Assembly (NCBI RefSeq): GCF_900116565.1 | Contig: NZ_FPCJ01000001.1 | Coordinates: 2,290,540 to 2,354,539, forward strand | Direction: 5' to 3' | From: Thermoflavifilum thermophilum | GTDB taxonomy: Bacteria > Bacteroidota > Bacteroidia > Chitinophagales > Chitinophagaceae | DNA: 64,000 bases | In this document: positions 62,281-64,000 of the stretch, piece by piece | Layout of the letters: each line of letters opens with the position of its first letter | Numbering within the stretch: the first letter of the stretch is position 1 | Translations under genes and position numbers: made by a program | The notes under the pieces: generated by a model | Told to the model about the DNA's origin: nothing | The model's database searches: none | The model's input: the letters and a program-made list of their open reading frames with translations, nothing else

Positions 62281-63063
62281 TCAGCTTTGTTGTGGCCTAT
62301 AGATTCGGGCAGCAACAGTCATTGACCAGCTTTTAGGCAAGCTACTTACCAGTTGGGCCATCAACTGGTTCGAGAAGCCTGGCATCACCACTTTTTTTCT
62401 TTTAAAAAGCCCATCTATGGCAGCTTTGGCCACTATTTCAGCTGGCATGGCATATCGTTGTGCTGCAGGTATGTCTTTGAGCCCGGCTCTTTCATTGAAA
62501 CGGGTTGCAACGGCTCCCGGTGCCAGCAAGGTTACATAGATATTCCGGCTGCGCAGCTCATAAGCCAGCGCTCTTGTGAAAGAATTCACCAGTGCTTTGG
62601 AAGCGGCATACAGGTTAAAATAAGGCAGAGGCAGGTAGCCGGCCAGACTTCCCACCTGGAGGATATAAGCTGGTTCTTTGTCGGACTGCAGCAGGGGTAG
62701 CAAACTATGGGTAATTTGCAGCAAGGCCATCACATTTACCTGAAGCATTTGTTGTTGTGCCTGCCAGCTAAGCCTGTCAAAGGCTCCCCACACTCCATAA
62801 CCCGCATTGTTAACCAGCACACCCAGGGGTATTTGTTGATGATGCACCCACTGAATGAGCTTCTCTACTTCTGATGATGCGGCCAGGTCAGCCGGCAGAT
62901 AGCGGACATCCACCTGGAATTGTTGGTGCAATTCAGCGGATGTTTGCGCCAGTATTTCTTCATTGCGCGCAACCAGCAGCAGATTCCATTTCCGTTGTGC
63001 CAGGCAACGTGCTATTTCTTTTCCAATGCCGCTGCTGGCACCGGTTACCAGTGCATATCTCAT
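62281..63063 (-). CDS. SDR family oxidoreductase
   Basis: A 260-residue classical short-chain dehydrogenase. The cofactor motif is TGASSGIG near residue 7, followed by a basic ARNEE segment that favours NADPH, VNNAGYG near 95, and the catalytic YAASK with a preceding serine in VGSLAGYL. The C-terminus (VMPGFSNQLMAQLVSSLPKSW) could be membrane-associated, as in DltE-like SDRs. Substrate unknown; its operon with a PAP2-like lipid enzyme hints at lipid metabolism. Confidence 0.92.
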   Translation of the reverse strand: MRYALVTGASSGIGKEIARCLAQRKWNLLLVARNEEILAQTSAELHQQFQVDVRYLPADLAASSEVEKLIQWVHHQQIPLGVLVNNAGYGVWGAFDRLSWQAQQQMLQVNVMALLQITHSLLPLLQSDKEPAYILQVGSLAGYLPLPYFNLYAASKALVNSFTRALAYELRSRNIYVTLLAPGAVATRFNERAGLKDIPAAQRYAMPAEIVAKAAIDGLFKRKKVVMPGFSNQLMAQLVSSLPKSWSMTVAARIYRPQQS

Positions 63064-63079
63064 ATTTCCAAAAATAGCG

Positions 63080-63892
63080 CTATTTAATCATCCGCAAAAA
63101 GCGATGATAGATGGGAGTTGGACTCCGATGGGATTTGGGGCTGTATTTTCCGCTGATGATGGGGAAATACATCACCCGCCGGCGGCTGGCCGCGCCCTGC
63201 ACCGTTGCCAATGCTACCCTATGCCAGATGCGCCCGGAGTGAACGGTGAGATCACCGGCTTCCGCTTCAATGATCAGCTCATCCGGATCCGGTGTGTTAT
63301 CTACAAAATATTTTTTGCGGAACATCATTTGGTAAAGACCTTGTTTATGTGTGCCGGGTAACACACGCAGGCCGCCTTTTTCCACCGGTGAATCGTCCAG
63401 GTAAATGCCCACATTCAGCATGGGATACAATTTGAAATTCAATACCAGATCACGCAGGCCATCCGTATGCCAGCCCAGTTTGGTGAATTCACTTTCACCC
63501 GTGTTGATGTAATGGTTGATGACGAGCCCGTCTTTTTCGTTTTCTGCTATACGCGCGTCCGGCACGTCGCCCAGAAATTTTTTAAGCTCCTGGATACGTG
63601 GATCCTGCAGCATCTCATGCAGGTAAGGATGGTGCAGGGAAGCAAATGCAAACCGATGAATCACAGTACGTCCATTCTCATCTTTGCCGTATTTGATCGG
63701 CGTGCCAAAGACTTTGTCTTTTTTCTCTGCAATCCATTGTGCTTCCAGTTCTTCCACTGCCTGAATGGCACGCTGTATTTGTGCGGGTGTAAAGAAATGT
63801 TTGTAATGAATGAAACCAAATGCATCAAAAAACTGCAGATGCTCTGCCGTAACACCGGCATCGGTGTACACAAATTTTTGATTCGGCTCCAT
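63080..63892 (-). CDS. Phytanoyl-CoA dioxygenase (PhyH) family protein
   Basis: A 270-residue Fe(II)/2-oxoglutarate-dependent oxygenase. The iron ligands are His142 and Asp144 in LGWHTDGLRD and a distal histidine in GDLTVHSGRIWHR (His218 or His224). The 2-oxoglutarate arginine is probably among RRRV just after it. The beta-barrel core reads YPMLNVGIYLDDSPVEKGGLRVLPGTH. The substrate cannot be assigned. It is the first gene of the operon with the SDR and PAP2-like genes (gap 16 bases). The ATG at 63892 gives a normal N-terminus. Confidence 0.92.
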   Translation of the reverse strand: MEPNQKFVYTDAGVTAEHLQFFDAFGFIHYKHFFTPAQIQRAIQAVEELEAQWIAEKKDKVFGTPIKYGKDENGRTVIHRFAFASLHHPYLHEMLQDPRIQELKKFLGDVPDARIAENEKDGLVINHYINTGESEFTKLGWHTDGLRDLVLNFKLYPMLNVGIYLDDSPVEKGGLRVLPGTHKQGLYQMMFRKKYFVDNTPDPDELIIEAEAGDLTVHSGRIWHRVALATVQGAASRRRVMYFPIISGKYSPKSHRSPTPIYHRFLRMIK

Positions 63893-64000
63893 ATTCTTGT
63901 AGGTTTAAAACAGCTCCGAAAGATAATCATTTTTTAACATAAAACATTTTGATTAATAGGGAAAAATTCTTTTCATTAACCAGCTGTTAAGAGATGAAAA

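Overview
The window looks like a Bacteroidota chromosome, most likely Chitinophagaceae or a close relative. The evidence is a SusC/SusD pair, TonB-dependent receptors with carboxypeptidase-like N-terminal domains, DUF2851, a NarL-type histidine kinase with a two-component-regulator beta-propeller, few Shine-Dalgarno sequences, and TAnnTTTG-like promoter elements. The genus-level guess is inference; no rRNA or tRNA gene was seen.

Left arm (1-13.6 kb), accessory: an AT-rich stretch carries a partial secreted protein, a small DUF6958-like protein, a decayed YCII-domain gene, a PD-(D/E)XK nuclease-like protein, a small exported protein and a XerD-like tyrosine recombinase. It faces a complete type I restriction-modification operon on the minus strand, ordered hsdM, three REP-associated tyrosine transposase (RAYT) copies, hsdS, rhuM-fic, hsdR. 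The operon reads with overlapping or near-touching genes throughout. The RAYT copies form a tandem, mosaic array sitting between hsdM and hsdS. One copy is broken by a nonsense codon, one has an uncertain start, and each carries REP-like palindromes inside its own reading frame.

13.8-26.3 kb: a flavin-dependent oxidoreductase, then a probable beta-mannan utilisation locus. SusC, SusD and a surface glycan-binding lipoprotein (plus strand, ending in a strong terminator) face a minus-strand operon of GH26 mannanase, SSS-family symporter and mannobiose/cellobiose 2-epimerase. An AraC-type regulator is divergent from that operon. The mannosylglucose phosphorylase (GH130) expected for this pathway is not in the window.

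26.4-39.3 kb: mostly housekeeping and envelope genes: DUF2851, OsmC, an outer-membrane protein, lipA, an LTA-synthase-like sulfatase, smpB, accD, class I aldolase fbaB, a small hypothetical, HdeD, and a polysaccharide deacetylase / GT2 / GT87-like operon.

39.7-48.8 kb: a plus-strand run of sensor kinase, LuxR-type response regulator, two exported DsrE-like proteins, a TsdA-like dihaem cytochrome c, a half-size TauE/SafE permease and cytochrome bd oxidase (cydAB). I read this as a candidate sulfur-compound oxidation or electron-disposal module under its own two-component system. A perfect palindrome lies between the regulator and the first DsrE gene.

48.9-64 kb: a two-part alpha/beta hydrolase, a thiolase, an ABC-F ATPase, a TonB-dependent receptor, a catalytic/non-catalytic M16 peptidase pair, a two-repeat lipocalin-like exported protein, and a three-gene operon of PhyH dioxygenase, SDR and PAP2-like protein.
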